A stretch of 64,000 nt of DNA from RGIG3002 sp964449325 (GTDB taxonomy: Bacteria; Bacillota; Clostridia; Lachnospirales; Lachnospiraceae): contig CAYUYJ010000015.1 in NCBI GenBank assembly GCA_964449325.1, positions 1 to 64,000 on the forward strand, written 5' to 3'. This document shows, piece by piece, positions 16,885 through 24,476 of this stretch. Under the pieces are notes generated by a model. It ran no database searches. It saw only the letters and a program-made list of their open reading frames with translations, and had not been told where the DNA came from. Within the stretch, counting starts at the first letter, position 1. Every line of letters begins with the position of its first letter. A program made the translations under genes and the position numbers.

Positions 16885-18123
16885 ATGAGCAGAAGAGTAG
16901 TAGTAACCGGAATGGGTGCGATTACCCCGATTGGATTAAGTGTAGAAGAATTTTGGAATGGTGTAAAGGAAGGAAAAACCGGATTTGGTGAAATTACTAA
17001 ATTTGATGCTTCCGAATACAAATGTCATCTGGCAGCAGAAGTAAAAGGCTTTGAAGGCAAAAATTATATGGATTTCAAGGCAGCAAAGAGAATGGAGCTT
17101 TTCTGTCAGTATGCGGTTGCAGCAGCAAAAGAAGCAATGGAGGATTCCAAGCTTGATATGGAAAAGGAAGATGCTTTCAGAGTGGGTGTTTCCATCGGCT
17201 CCGGTGTAGGCTCCTTACAGGCAATGGAGAGAGAACATACAAAGCTGGTAGAGAAAGGACCCGGAAAGGTCAATCCGCTTTTTGTTCCTTTGGTCATTTG
17301 TAATATGGCAGCCGGAAATGTATCCATCCAGTTTGGGTTAAAAGGAAAAAGTATTAATGTAGTAACGGCATGTGCAACCGGTACAAACTCCATCGGTGAA
17401 GCATTTCGTTCCATTCAGTACGGCGAGGCAGACGTGATGTTTGCAGGCGGTTCTGAGGGCAGTGTTACACCTATCGGTATTGCAGGTTTTGGTGCACTTA
17501 CAGCGCTTACCTCATCGGATGACCCGGAAAGATGTTCCATTCCTTTTGACAAAGAAAGAAGCGGCTTCGTTATGGGTGAAGGTGCAGGTGTTGTTGTTTT
17601 GGAAGAATTAGAGCACGCTAAAAAACGTGGTGCTAAAATTTATGCAGAAGTAGTAGGTTATGGCTGTACTTCCGATGCATATCATATCACTTCTCCGGCA
17701 GAGGACGGTTCCGGTGCAGCAAAAGCAATGGAATATGCGTTAGAGGATGCAAAAGTATCACCGGAGCAGATTACTTACATTAATGCTCACGGAACAAGTA
17801 CACATCACAACGATTTGTTTGAGACAAGAGCTATTAAGTTGACCTTTGGTGAACATGCAAAGGACATTAAAATCAATTCAACCAAATCCATGATCGGACA
17901 TCTTCTCGGTGCAGCAGGTGCGGTGGAATTTATTACTTGTGTGAAGGAACTGGAGGAAGGCTACATTCATCCTACAGTCGGTTACAAAGTACCGGATGAA
18001 GAATGTGATTTGGATTATTGTAAGGAAGCGGTAACAGGTGAGTTTGAATATGCGTTGTCCAATTCCCTTGGCTTTGGCGGACATAATGCATGTCTGTTGG
18101 TAAAAAAATACAAAGAAGATTAG
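16885..18123 (+). CDS. fabF: 3-oxoacyl-ACP synthase II
   Basis: This elongating condensing enzyme has the thiolase fold and 412 residues. The catalytic triad is C163, H302 (NAHGTST) and H339 (GHLLGAAGA). A TTG at 16876 has AAAGGA 5 bases upstream and could be used. The ATG at 16885 is preferred because family members start at MSRRVVVTGMG. It elongates malonyl-ACP-derived chains together with FabG, FabZ and FabK. Confidence 0.95.
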   Translation: MSRRVVVTGMGAITPIGLSVEEFWNGVKEGKTGFGEITKFDASEYKCHLAAEVKGFEGKNYMDFKAAKRMELFCQYAVAAAKEAMEDSKLDMEKEDAFRVGVSIGSGVGSLQAMEREHTKLVEKGPGKVNPLFVPLVICNMAAGNVSIQFGLKGKSINVVTACATGTNSIGEAFRSIQYGEADVMFAGGSEGSVTPIGIAGFGALTALTSSDDPERCSIPFDKERSGFVMGEGAGVVVLEELEHAKKRGAKIYAEVVGYGCTSDAYHITSPAEDGSGAAKAMEYALEDAKVSPEQITYINAHGTSTHHNDLFETRAIKLTFGEHAKDIKINSTKSMIGHLLGAAGAVEFITCVKELEEGYIHPTVGYKVPDEECDLDYCKEAVTGEFEYALSNSLGFGGHNACLLVKKYKED

Positions 18124-18135
18124 GAAGGAAATGCT

Positions 18136-18573
18136 ATGGCAGTTTATGATATTAAACAAATTATGGAGATTATTCCGCACAGACAGCCGTTTCTGTTAAT
18201 TGATTCCATTGAGGAATTGGAAACCGGAAAAAGAGCGGTAGGAAAAAAATGCGTAACCTATAATGAACCGTTTTTTGCAGGTCATTTTCCGAAGGAACCG
18301 GTTATGCCGGGGGTACTCATTATTGAAGCATTGGCACAGGTAGGTGCGGTAGCCATTTTGAGTCAGCCGGAGTTTAAGGGAAAAACCGCATATTTTGGTG
18401 CAATAAATTCGGCAAAATTCAAAGGGAAGGTTGTTCCCGGGGATGTACTCCGCCTGGAAACCGAAATTGTAAAAGTAAAGGGACCTATCGGTGTTGGCAG
18501 TGCCAAAGCCTATGTAGGAGATAAATTAGTAGCGCAGGCAGAGCTTACTTTTGCCATTGGAGAAGGTGCATGA
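18136..18573 (+). CDS. fabZ: 3-hydroxyacyl-ACP dehydratase
   Basis: A hot-dog fold enzyme of 145 residues that removes water from 3-hydroxyacyl-ACP. The catalytic pair is H50 and E64 in the HFPKEPVMPGVLIIEALAQ stretch. It lies 12 bases after fabF and overlaps the next gene by 4 bases (ATGA). No accB, accC, accD or accA neighbours it, although many clostridial fab clusters place them here. Confidence 0.95.
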   Translation: MAVYDIKQIMEIIPHRQPFLLIDSIEELETGKRAVGKKCVTYNEPFFAGHFPKEPVMPGVLIIEALAQVGAVAILSQPEFKGKTAYFGAINSAKFKGKVVPGDVLRLETEIVKVKGPIGVGSAKAYVGDKLVAQAELTFAIGEGA

Positions 18574-19625
18574 AAATAAAACCGTTAGTAATAGGAGACT
18601 TAATTGCAAAAGTTCCGGTTATTCAGGGTGGAATGGGAGTCGGAGTCAGTTTATCTAACCTTGCAGGAGCCGTTGCATTAGAGGGTGGTATCGGTGTGAT
18701 TTCTACAGCGCAGATTGGTTATCGGCTGCCGGAGTTTGATTTACATCCCATTGAAGCAAATTTAAAGGCAATCGGGGATGAAATTGCAAAAGCGAAAGAG
18801 AAGGCAAAAGGCGGCATTATCGGCGTAAATATCATGGTTGCCACAAGACGTTATGAGGATTATGTAAAAGCGGCGGTGGAAGCAGGTGTGGATTTGATTA
18901 TTTCGGGTGCAGGACTTCCGATGACGCTTCCTGAGTTGGTGAAGGGTGCCAAAACCAAAATTGCACCTATTGTTTCCAGTGTAAAATCGGCACAGGTTAT
19001 TTGCAAATACTGGCTGAAAAAATACAGCCGTCTGCCGGATATGGTAGTGATTGAAGGACCCAAGGCGGGAGGTCATCTTGGCTTTTCCAAAGAGCAGTTG
19101 GAGCATATGGAAGAGTTGGACTATGATACGGAAATTCGTAACATTATTGAAGAAGTAAATAACTTTGGAAATACACAGGGAAAAGATGTTCCGGTTGTGG
19201 TAGCCGGCGGTATCTATTCCAAAGAGGACATGGAACATGCACTTTCTCTTGGAGCGAAAGGAGTGCAGGTGGCAACCCGTTTTGTGACAACCTACGAATG
19301 CGACGCTTCCATGGAATATAAACAGGCATATTTAGATGCCAAAAAAGAGGACATTGTTATTGTAAAAAGTCCGGTGGGAATGCCGGGACGTGCAATCAAC
19401 AATGCTTTCATGAAGAAAGCGGCACAAGGGCAGATTCCGCATGGAAGATGCCATCTGTGTGTGCAGACCTGCAAGCCGGATGAAACACCATATTGTATTA
19501 CAGATGCACTTGTGAATGCAGTAAAAGGAAATGTGGATGAAGGGCTGATTTTCTGCGGAGAAAATGCATGGCGTTCCAATAAAATGGAATCAGTAAAAGA
19601 GATTATGCAGGAATTTGCGAACTGA
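18570..19625 (+). CDS. FMN-dependent oxidoreductase, nitronate monooxygenase/FabK-like
   Basis: A TIM-barrel flavoprotein of 351 residues, related to but clearly longer than FabK at 14090. Motifs are VIQGGMGVGVS near residue 17, GVNIMVATRRYEDY, EGPKAGGHLG (with the His used as base in nitronate monooxygenases) and VVAGGIYSKEDM. A C-terminal cysteine group (CHLCVQTCKPDETPYC) is absent from FabK and could bind a metal or Fe-S cluster. The ATGA overlap with fabZ shows coupling to fatty acid synthesis. A second enoyl reductase or a detoxifying monooxygenase are both possible; I cannot choose. Confidence 0.75.
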   Translation: MKIKPLVIGDLIAKVPVIQGGMGVGVSLSNLAGAVALEGGIGVISTAQIGYRLPEFDLHPIEANLKAIGDEIAKAKEKAKGGIIGVNIMVATRRYEDYVKAAVEAGVDLIISGAGLPMTLPELVKGAKTKIAPIVSSVKSAQVICKYWLKKYSRLPDMVVIEGPKAGGHLGFSKEQLEHMEELDYDTEIRNIIEEVNNFGNTQGKDVPVVVAGGIYSKEDMEHALSLGAKGVQVATRFVTTYECDASMEYKQAYLDAKKEDIVIVKSPVGMPGRAINNAFMKKAAQGQIPHGRCHLCVQTCKPDETPYCITDALVNAVKGNVDEGLIFCGENAWRSNKMESVKEIMQEFAN

Positions 19626-19683
19626 GATGAAAAGAAACAGAAGTATTGTACATTCATTTGCAATACGGAAGAAAGAGGATAAT

Positions 19684-20652
19684 ATGTCTATTAAAATATT
19701 GGGAACCGGAAGCTTCCTTCCTGAAAACGTAGCGACCAATGATTTTTTGTCAACAATTATGGATACTTCTGACGAATGGATCAGTAGTCGTACCGGTATT
19801 AAGGAAAGACGGCTTGCAAAAACTGAAACGACAGCTTCCATGTCAGCGGAGGCTGCAAAGCGTGCTCTCGAGGATGCGGGAGTAAATGCGGAAGAACTGG
19901 ATTTGATTATCGTGGGAACTCTGAGCGGCGATCATATCACACCGTCTACGGCATGTGAGGTTCAGGCGGCTATCGGTGCATCAGGTGCAGTGGCATTTGA
20001 CATTAATGCAGCATGTTCCGGCTTCATTTTCGGTATGAATACGGCTTACGCTTATATGCAGTGCAAAATGGCGAAAAAAGCGTTGGTTATCGGTGCGGAA
20101 ACTTTATCAAAAATCATGGATTGGAATGACAGAAGTACCTGTGTCTTGTTTGGAGACGGTGCAGGAGCCGCAGTGCTTGGTGTATCGGAGGAAAAAGGCG
20201 GAGTGCTTGGATTTGAACAAGGATCTGACGGTGCAAGGGGTATGGTGCTTGCCTGTGCTGACAGGAAGAATAACAATCCCTTTGTTGAAAATTCTAAAGA
20301 ACTGGATTATGTACATATGGACGGACAGGAAGTATACAAATTCGCGGTAACAACCGTTCCGGTTTCGATTCAGAACGTGTTGGAGAAAGCGGATTTGCAA
20401 GTAGATGATATAAAATATTTCCTTTTGCATCAGGCAAACATCCGCATCATTCAGTCGGTATCCAAGAGGCTTCATGTGCCCATGGAAAGATTTCCGATCA
20501 GTCTTGACCATTGCGGAAATATTTCAGCGGCGAGTGTGCCGATTTTGTTAGATGAAGTAAATAAAAAAGGAATGTTGCAGAAGGGGGATAAGATTGTAAT
20601 GTCCGGGTTCGGCGGCGGACTTACATGGGGAACCTGCGTAGTAGAATGGTAA
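19684..20652 (+). CDS. fabH: 3-oxoacyl-ACP synthase III
   Basis: It starts fatty acid synthesis by condensing an acyl-CoA primer with malonyl-ACP. The triad is C111 (AACSGF), H249 (HQANIR) and N279 (CGNISAASVP). The frame extends upstream to 19615, but AGAGGATAAT before the ATG at 19684 and the family start MSIKILGTGS decide the start (322 residues). It is the last gene of the fab run, whereas in many Firmicutes fabH leads it. Its stop codon directly abuts the bioB stop on the other strand. Confidence 0.95.
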   Translation: MSIKILGTGSFLPENVATNDFLSTIMDTSDEWISSRTGIKERRLAKTETTASMSAEAAKRALEDAGVNAEELDLIIVGTLSGDHITPSTACEVQAAIGASGAVAFDINAACSGFIFGMNTAYAYMQCKMAKKALVIGAETLSKIMDWNDRSTCVLFGDGAGAAVLGVSEEKGGVLGFEQGSDGARGMVLACADRKNNNPFVENSKELDYVHMDGQEVYKFAVTTVPVSIQNVLEKADLQVDDIKYFLLHQANIRIIQSVSKRLHVPMERFPISLDHCGNISAASVPILLDEVNKKGMLQKGDKIVMSGFGGGLTWGTCVVEW

Positions 20653-21624
20653 CTACGCAAGGTCAAATCCCATGGATGAAAGCATTTCTTTATCCTGATT
20701 AATATTATTACCGGAGGTTGTCAGCATATCTCCGGTAATTGTTGCATTAGCACCGGAAAGGAATGCCTTTTTGCCGGAATCCTCCATTAGATTTCTTCCT
20801 GCTGCAAGGCGGATGTAGGCAGTAGGATTAATATAGCGGAACATGGCAATGGTGCGCAGTATTTCTGCTTCGCTGAGTTTGGGGAGTCCCTCAAATGCGG
20901 TTCCTTTGATTGGAATCAAGGCATTTAACGGAATGGATTCTACAGAAAGCTCCGACAGACTTAATGCCATATCCAAACGATCTTCAAAGGTTTCTCCCAT
21001 ACCGATAATACCGCCTGAGCAGACGGTCAAGCCCACTTCATGAGCAAGACGGATGCCTTCGATTTTATCCTCATAACGGTGAGTAGTACAAATATTAGGG
21101 AAATTTCTTTTTGAGGTTTCGATATTTTCATGGTACATTTCCACACCGCTTTCCTTTAAAGCCTGAAAGGCTTCTTTGGTAAGCAGACCGTGGGAGGCAC
21201 ACAATTTGATATCACAGCTTTCGGACATTTCTTTGTAGGCCTCACAGGCTTTTTGTAAATCTTCTCCTTGTAAAGTACGTCCTGCCGTTACAATGGAATA
21301 ACGGTGTACCCCTTTTTCGGCATGCTTTTTGCAGTCGTTTACAAGTGTTTCTTTGTCTAAAAATCCATATTCCTCTACACCGGTATGGTGATGTGCACTC
21401 TGGGCACAGAATTTGCAGTTTTCGCTGCATCTGCCGCTTCTGCCGTTGATAATGGCACAAAGGTCAATATGATTGCCGCACAATGTCTCCCGGATACGAT
21501 TGGCTCCGGTACACAGAGTTTCCAAATCCGCAGCGGCAAAAAAACTTAAATCAGCATCTCTTGTCAGTCGTTTTCCGGCTATAATTTCGTCTGCTAATTT
21601 TAATACATCTACTTTAGTTTCCAT
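20653..21624 (-). CDS. bioB: Biotin synthase
   Basis: A radical-SAM enzyme that inserts sulfur into dethiobiotin to make biotin. The SAM-cluster motif is C66-x3-C70-x2-C73 (GRCSENCKFC). ICTTHRYEDKIEG, SGGIIGMGE and AAGRNLM are family segments. It has 323 residues, with GAGAGGA before the ATG on the minus strand. It follows bioY in the same direction and is covered by the BirA operator upstream. No bioA, bioD or bioF is adjacent. Biotin is needed by acetyl-CoA carboxylase, which links it to the neighbouring fab genes. Confidence 0.95.
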   Translation of the reverse strand: METKVDVLKLADEIIAGKRLTRDADLSFFAAADLETLCTGANRIRETLCGNHIDLCAIINGRSGRCSENCKFCAQSAHHHTGVEEYGFLDKETLVNDCKKHAEKGVHRYSIVTAGRTLQGEDLQKACEAYKEMSESCDIKLCASHGLLTKEAFQALKESGVEMYHENIETSKRNFPNICTTHRYEDKIEGIRLAHEVGLTVCSGGIIGMGETFEDRLDMALSLSELSVESIPLNALIPIKGTAFEGLPKLSEAEILRTIAMFRYINPTAYIRLAAGRNLMEDSGKKAFLSGANATITGDMLTTSGNNINQDKEMLSSMGFDLA

Positions 21625-21669
21625 AATATATATCCTCTCTATATTCTTTGAAGCAGCAGCCTTCCGCTG

Positions 21670-22233
21670 TTAGGCAGCAGGCTGTGTGGCAATCAGATTT
21701 GCTTTAATCAGGCGTTTGCGGATTTCATTTCCTACAAAGGCACCGATTAAGATTTTTACGGCATCGCCCGGAAGATAAGGGATTACTCCCGCCCACAATG
21801 CTTTCACGAAATCCATATTTGCCTGATAAGCAAGCCAAACGGTACCAAACGCGTAGCACACAAGAGTACCAAGCACCATGCCAAGAATGTACATATAAAT
21901 TTTGCCGTTAAATTTTTCAACAAAGATTCCGCTGATTAGGCTTAAGAAAATAAATCCGATTAAATAACCGCCTGTAGGACCAAGTAACTTTGCGGGACCG
22001 GAAGTAAACGCGGAGAAAACCGGAACGCCTACCAGTCCGATAAGCAGATAGATAAGATAGCTGACAGTACCATTTTTCCAGCCTAAAATCATGACGGTAA
22101 GATAAATGGCAAGATTCGTAAAGGAAATCGGAACCGGTGAAATCGGAATAGCAATGGATAAAGGTCCTAAAATACAAGTTACGGCTGCCATTAAAGCAAT
22201 CAGTGTCAGAGTTACAGTTTTGGTATTTTTCAT
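21670..22233 (-). CDS. bioY: Biotin transporter substrate-binding subunit BioY
   Basis: A membrane S-component of about 187 residues with six hydrophobic segments. PISPVPISFTNLAIYL near the N-terminus and GPTGGYLIGF in the middle are classic BioY motifs. The frame is open to 22362, but GGAGC eight bases before the ATG at 22233 decides the start. It would capture biotin, or possibly dethiobiotin given the lone bioB, and use a shared ECF energising module encoded elsewhere. Confidence 0.92.
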   Translation of the reverse strand: MKNTKTVTLTLIALMAAVTCILGPLSIAIPISPVPISFTNLAIYLTVMILGWKNGTVSYLIYLLIGLVGVPVFSAFTSGPAKLLGPTGGYLIGFIFLSLISGIFVEKFNGKIYMYILGMVLGTLVCYAFGTVWLAYQANMDFVKALWAGVIPYLPGDAVKILIGAFVGNEIRKRLIKANLIATQPAA

Positions 22234-22246
22234 AATAAGCTCCATT

Positions 22247-22281
22247 CTGTCGACAAGGATAATAAACTGTCGACGTTTATT
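22247..22281 (-). repeat. Tandem CTGTCGAC repeats and a dyad in the bioY leader
   Basis: The octamer CTGTCGAC occurs at 22247-22254 and 22267-22274, exactly 20 bp apart. The second copy lies inside a perfect dyad AATAAAC-TGTCGAC-GTTTATT (22261-22281). Both are between the bioY promoter and its ribosome site, so they could form RNA hairpins or an operator. Confidence 0.55.
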
Positions 22282-22297
22282 CGTTTTCTTCTTTTTC

Positions 22298-22353
22298 AGT
22301 GTAGTATACAAAAAATCAATTGTCAACCTAGATATTTTATTTTGGTTAACAAT
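22298..22353 (-). promoter_or_regulatory. BirA operator overlapping the bioY-bioB promoter
   Basis: On the minus strand TTGACA (22326-22321) and TACACT (22303-22298) are separated by 17 bases, a good promoter. The dyad ATTGTCAACC-N15-GGTTAACAAT (22319-22353) matches the known Firmicutes BirA operator. One half contains the -35, so biotin-loaded BirA should block transcription. Confidence 0.87.
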
Positions 22354-22492
22354 GCAATACAAAGGTATTAAGAGTCGCGTGGTTGATAATAAGATTCAAA
22401 TTTGCCGGGAAAGGTTTGGAAAGCAGATAGTATAAATGAAAAAAATACCCATATATATAGTTATGAAGAACATAGAACGGCAGAAAGAAACA

Positions 22493-23101
22493 ATGTTGAA
22501 TTATATATGGGCATTTATGATACTATTGGGAATCATATACGGTACAATAACCGGAAATATGGAAGCACTCACTAATGCAGCGATGAATTCGGCAGGAGAA
22601 GCGGTTTCTTTGTGTATTACCATGCTTGGAGTGATGGCACTTTGGATGGGATTAATGGAAATTGCCCGGAAATCCGGACTGATTGCAAAAATGACAAAAG
22701 GGATTCAACCTTTTATTTCCTTTATGTTTCCTAAAATTCCAAAGGAGCATGAGGCAAGAGAATATATTTCCACCAATTTGATTGCTAATGTACTGGGACT
22801 TGGTTGGGCATGTACACCGGCAGGATTGAAAGCGATGGAGGCATTGGCGAAGCTGGAGCAGGAGCGGGGGAATCCGCAATATATGGAAAACGGAAGGCTA
22901 CGGGATGCGAGTGATGAGATGTGTACGTTTCTGGTACTGAATATTTCGTCTCTACAACTTATTCCTGTTAATATGATTGCTTATCGGAGTCAGTACGGAA
23001 GTGTCAATCCTGCAGCGGTGATTGCTCCTGCACTGATAGCGACTTTTTTCAGCACTCTGGTAGCAGTCGTGTATTGCAAGCTGAAAGAAAAGAGCAGGTA
23101 G
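22493..23101 (+). CDS. spmA: Spore maturation protein A
   Basis: An integral membrane protein of about 202 residues. In Bacillus, SpmA and SpmB are needed for spore core dehydration. The MLNYIWAFMILLGIIYG start and the NLIANVLGLGWACTPAGLKAM segment match the family. The frame is open from 22436, giving 19 extra residues, but homology begins at the ATG at 22493; the ribosome site is weak at both. spmB follows 6 bases later. Presence of the pair points to an endospore former. Confidence 0.92.
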   Translation: MLNYIWAFMILLGIIYGTITGNMEALTNAAMNSAGEAVSLCITMLGVMALWMGLMEIARKSGLIAKMTKGIQPFISFMFPKIPKEHEAREYISTNLIANVLGLGWACTPAGLKAMEALAKLEQERGNPQYMENGRLRDASDEMCTFLVLNISSLQLIPVNMIAYRSQYGSVNPAAVIAPALIATFFSTLVAVVYCKLKEKSR

Positions 23102-23107
23102 ATTTCT

Positions 23108-23635
23108 ATGGTAAATGTATTATCGAATATTTCCAACATCATTATTCCACTGGTTATTTTTTATATTGTGGCATACGGCATTGCTGCTAAAACAGAGGTT
23201 TATGATAATTTTGTAAAGGGAGCCAAGGAAGGCTTCATGACGGTATTTCAGATTATGCCGACTTTAGTCGGATTGATGGTAGGAGTAGGGGTGCTTCGAG
23301 CTTCCGGTTTTTTGGATTTTCTGGGAAGACTTCTTGCGGGAATTACAGAGAAAATCGGACTATGCCCGGACTTAGTGCCGATTATTATTATAAAAATGTT
23401 CTCCTCCTCTGCGGCAACCGGACTGGTACTGGATATTTTCAAAACTTACGGACCGGACTCCGTAACCGGAATGATTACCTCTATTATGATGAGCTGTACC
23501 GAGACCGTGTTTTATACCATGTCTGTGTATTATATGGCAGCAAAGGTGACAAAAACAAGATGGACATTGGGGGGAGCGTTGATTAGTACCTTCACGGGGG
23601 TGATAGCAAGTATTTTTTTAGGTAAAATGATGTAA
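23108..23635 (+). CDS. spmB: Spore maturation protein B
   Basis: A membrane protein of 175 residues, the partner of SpmA. The family segments VKGAKEGFMTVFQIMPTLVG, a central MFSSSAATGLVLDI and SCTETVFYTMSVYY are present, with four to five hydrophobic stretches. SpmA and SpmB resemble the two halves of nucleoside-transporter-like gate domains, but no substrate is known. The gap to spmA is only 6 bases. No terminator is clear after it. Confidence 0.93.
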   Translation: MVNVLSNISNIIIPLVIFYIVAYGIAAKTEVYDNFVKGAKEGFMTVFQIMPTLVGLMVGVGVLRASGFLDFLGRLLAGITEKIGLCPDLVPIIIIKMFSSSAATGLVLDIFKTYGPDSVTGMITSIMMSCTETVFYTMSVYYMAAKVTKTRWTLGGALISTFTGVIASIFLGKMM

Positions 23636-23687
23636 GGATGAACGAATACGGAAAGTGAAAAAGAAGCTATATAATTCCCGCATATTT

Positions 23688-23696
23688 TGCTATAAT
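23688..23696 (+). promoter_or_regulatory. Extended -10 promoter before the MgtC-like gene
   Basis: TGC-TATAAT is a perfect extended -10 box 35 bases before the start codon. No -35 is visible at the right distance, which is usual for extended -10 promoters. Confidence 0.55.
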
Positions 23697-23730
23697 AAAG
23701 GCAGAAAAATGGAAGGAACGGAGAAAGAAT

Positions 23731-24420
23731 ATGTTGGGTTATCTGGAATATTTAAGGGAAATCAACATGGCATCCATATGTGTAAGGATTGTCCTGTCCC
23801 TGATAATAGGCGGAATATTGGGAATGGAGAGGGTGCGGAAAAACCGTCCTACCGGTTTTCGGACTTACATGCTTGTCTGTCTTGGTTCAACTCTTGTCAT
23901 GATGACAAATCAGTATGTTTACCAGCGGTTCGGTTCTTCGGATTTAACGAGGATGGGAGCGCAGGTTATCAGCGGTATTGGTTTTTTGGGTGCCGGGACA
24001 ATTATTGTAACCGGCAGACAGCAGATAAAGGGTATTATGACGGCAGCAGGAATGTGGACATCTGCCTGTTGCGGACTTGCTATCGGCATTGGATTTTATG
24101 AAGGAGCAATAGCAGGGGGAATTGTTGTTTTTCTCATTATGGAGTTTTTGGAGAGAATGGAGGGGGTCATCAGAAATCATTCGCAGATTATGGATGTGTA
24201 TCTGGAATTTGACGGGAAGAAAATGTTCAGTAATTTTCTGACATATGCGAGGAATAATGAGTTTGAGGTATCCAATATACAGATGAACAAAAATAAGCAC
24301 ATGAAAGAGAGCGAAATGAGTGTGGTGCTTACATTGGAGAGCCGGACGAAGCGGACACAAGAAGAAATGCTTTCGGTAATCAGTAATATGGATGGCGTTG
24401 ATTTTATTGAAAAACTATAA
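23731..24420 (+). CDS. MgtC/SapB family membrane protein
   Basis: A protein of 229 residues. The N-terminal 130 hold about four membrane helices with family motifs SLIIGGILGMERVRKNRP-like, GFRTYMLVCLGST and GIGFLGAGTI. The C-terminal 90 residues form a soluble ACT-like domain. Relatives act in survival at low magnesium or in F-ATPase inhibition, but their exact role varies. AGAAAG lies before the ATG. It stands alone behind its own promoter. Confidence 0.88.
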   Translation: MLGYLEYLREINMASICVRIVLSLIIGGILGMERVRKNRPTGFRTYMLVCLGSTLVMMTNQYVYQRFGSSDLTRMGAQVISGIGFLGAGTIIVTGRQQIKGIMTAAGMWTSACCGLAIGIGFYEGAIAGGIVVFLIMEFLERMEGVIRNHSQIMDVYLEFDGKKMFSNFLTYARNNEFEVSNIQMNKNKHMKESEMSVVLTLESRTKRTQEEMLSVISNMDGVDFIEKL

Positions 24421-24476
24421 ATGCGGAAGATAAAGTGTTAAAAAGTACAAGATTTGCAGTAGACGTGGAGAGAAAA

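Noticed and set aside
23655..24101. 148-codon + frame overlapping the MgtC-like gene
   Set aside because: It is out of frame with the well-supported MgtC/SapB protein, has a Cys/Arg/Gly-rich composition typical of shadow frames and lacks a ribosome site.
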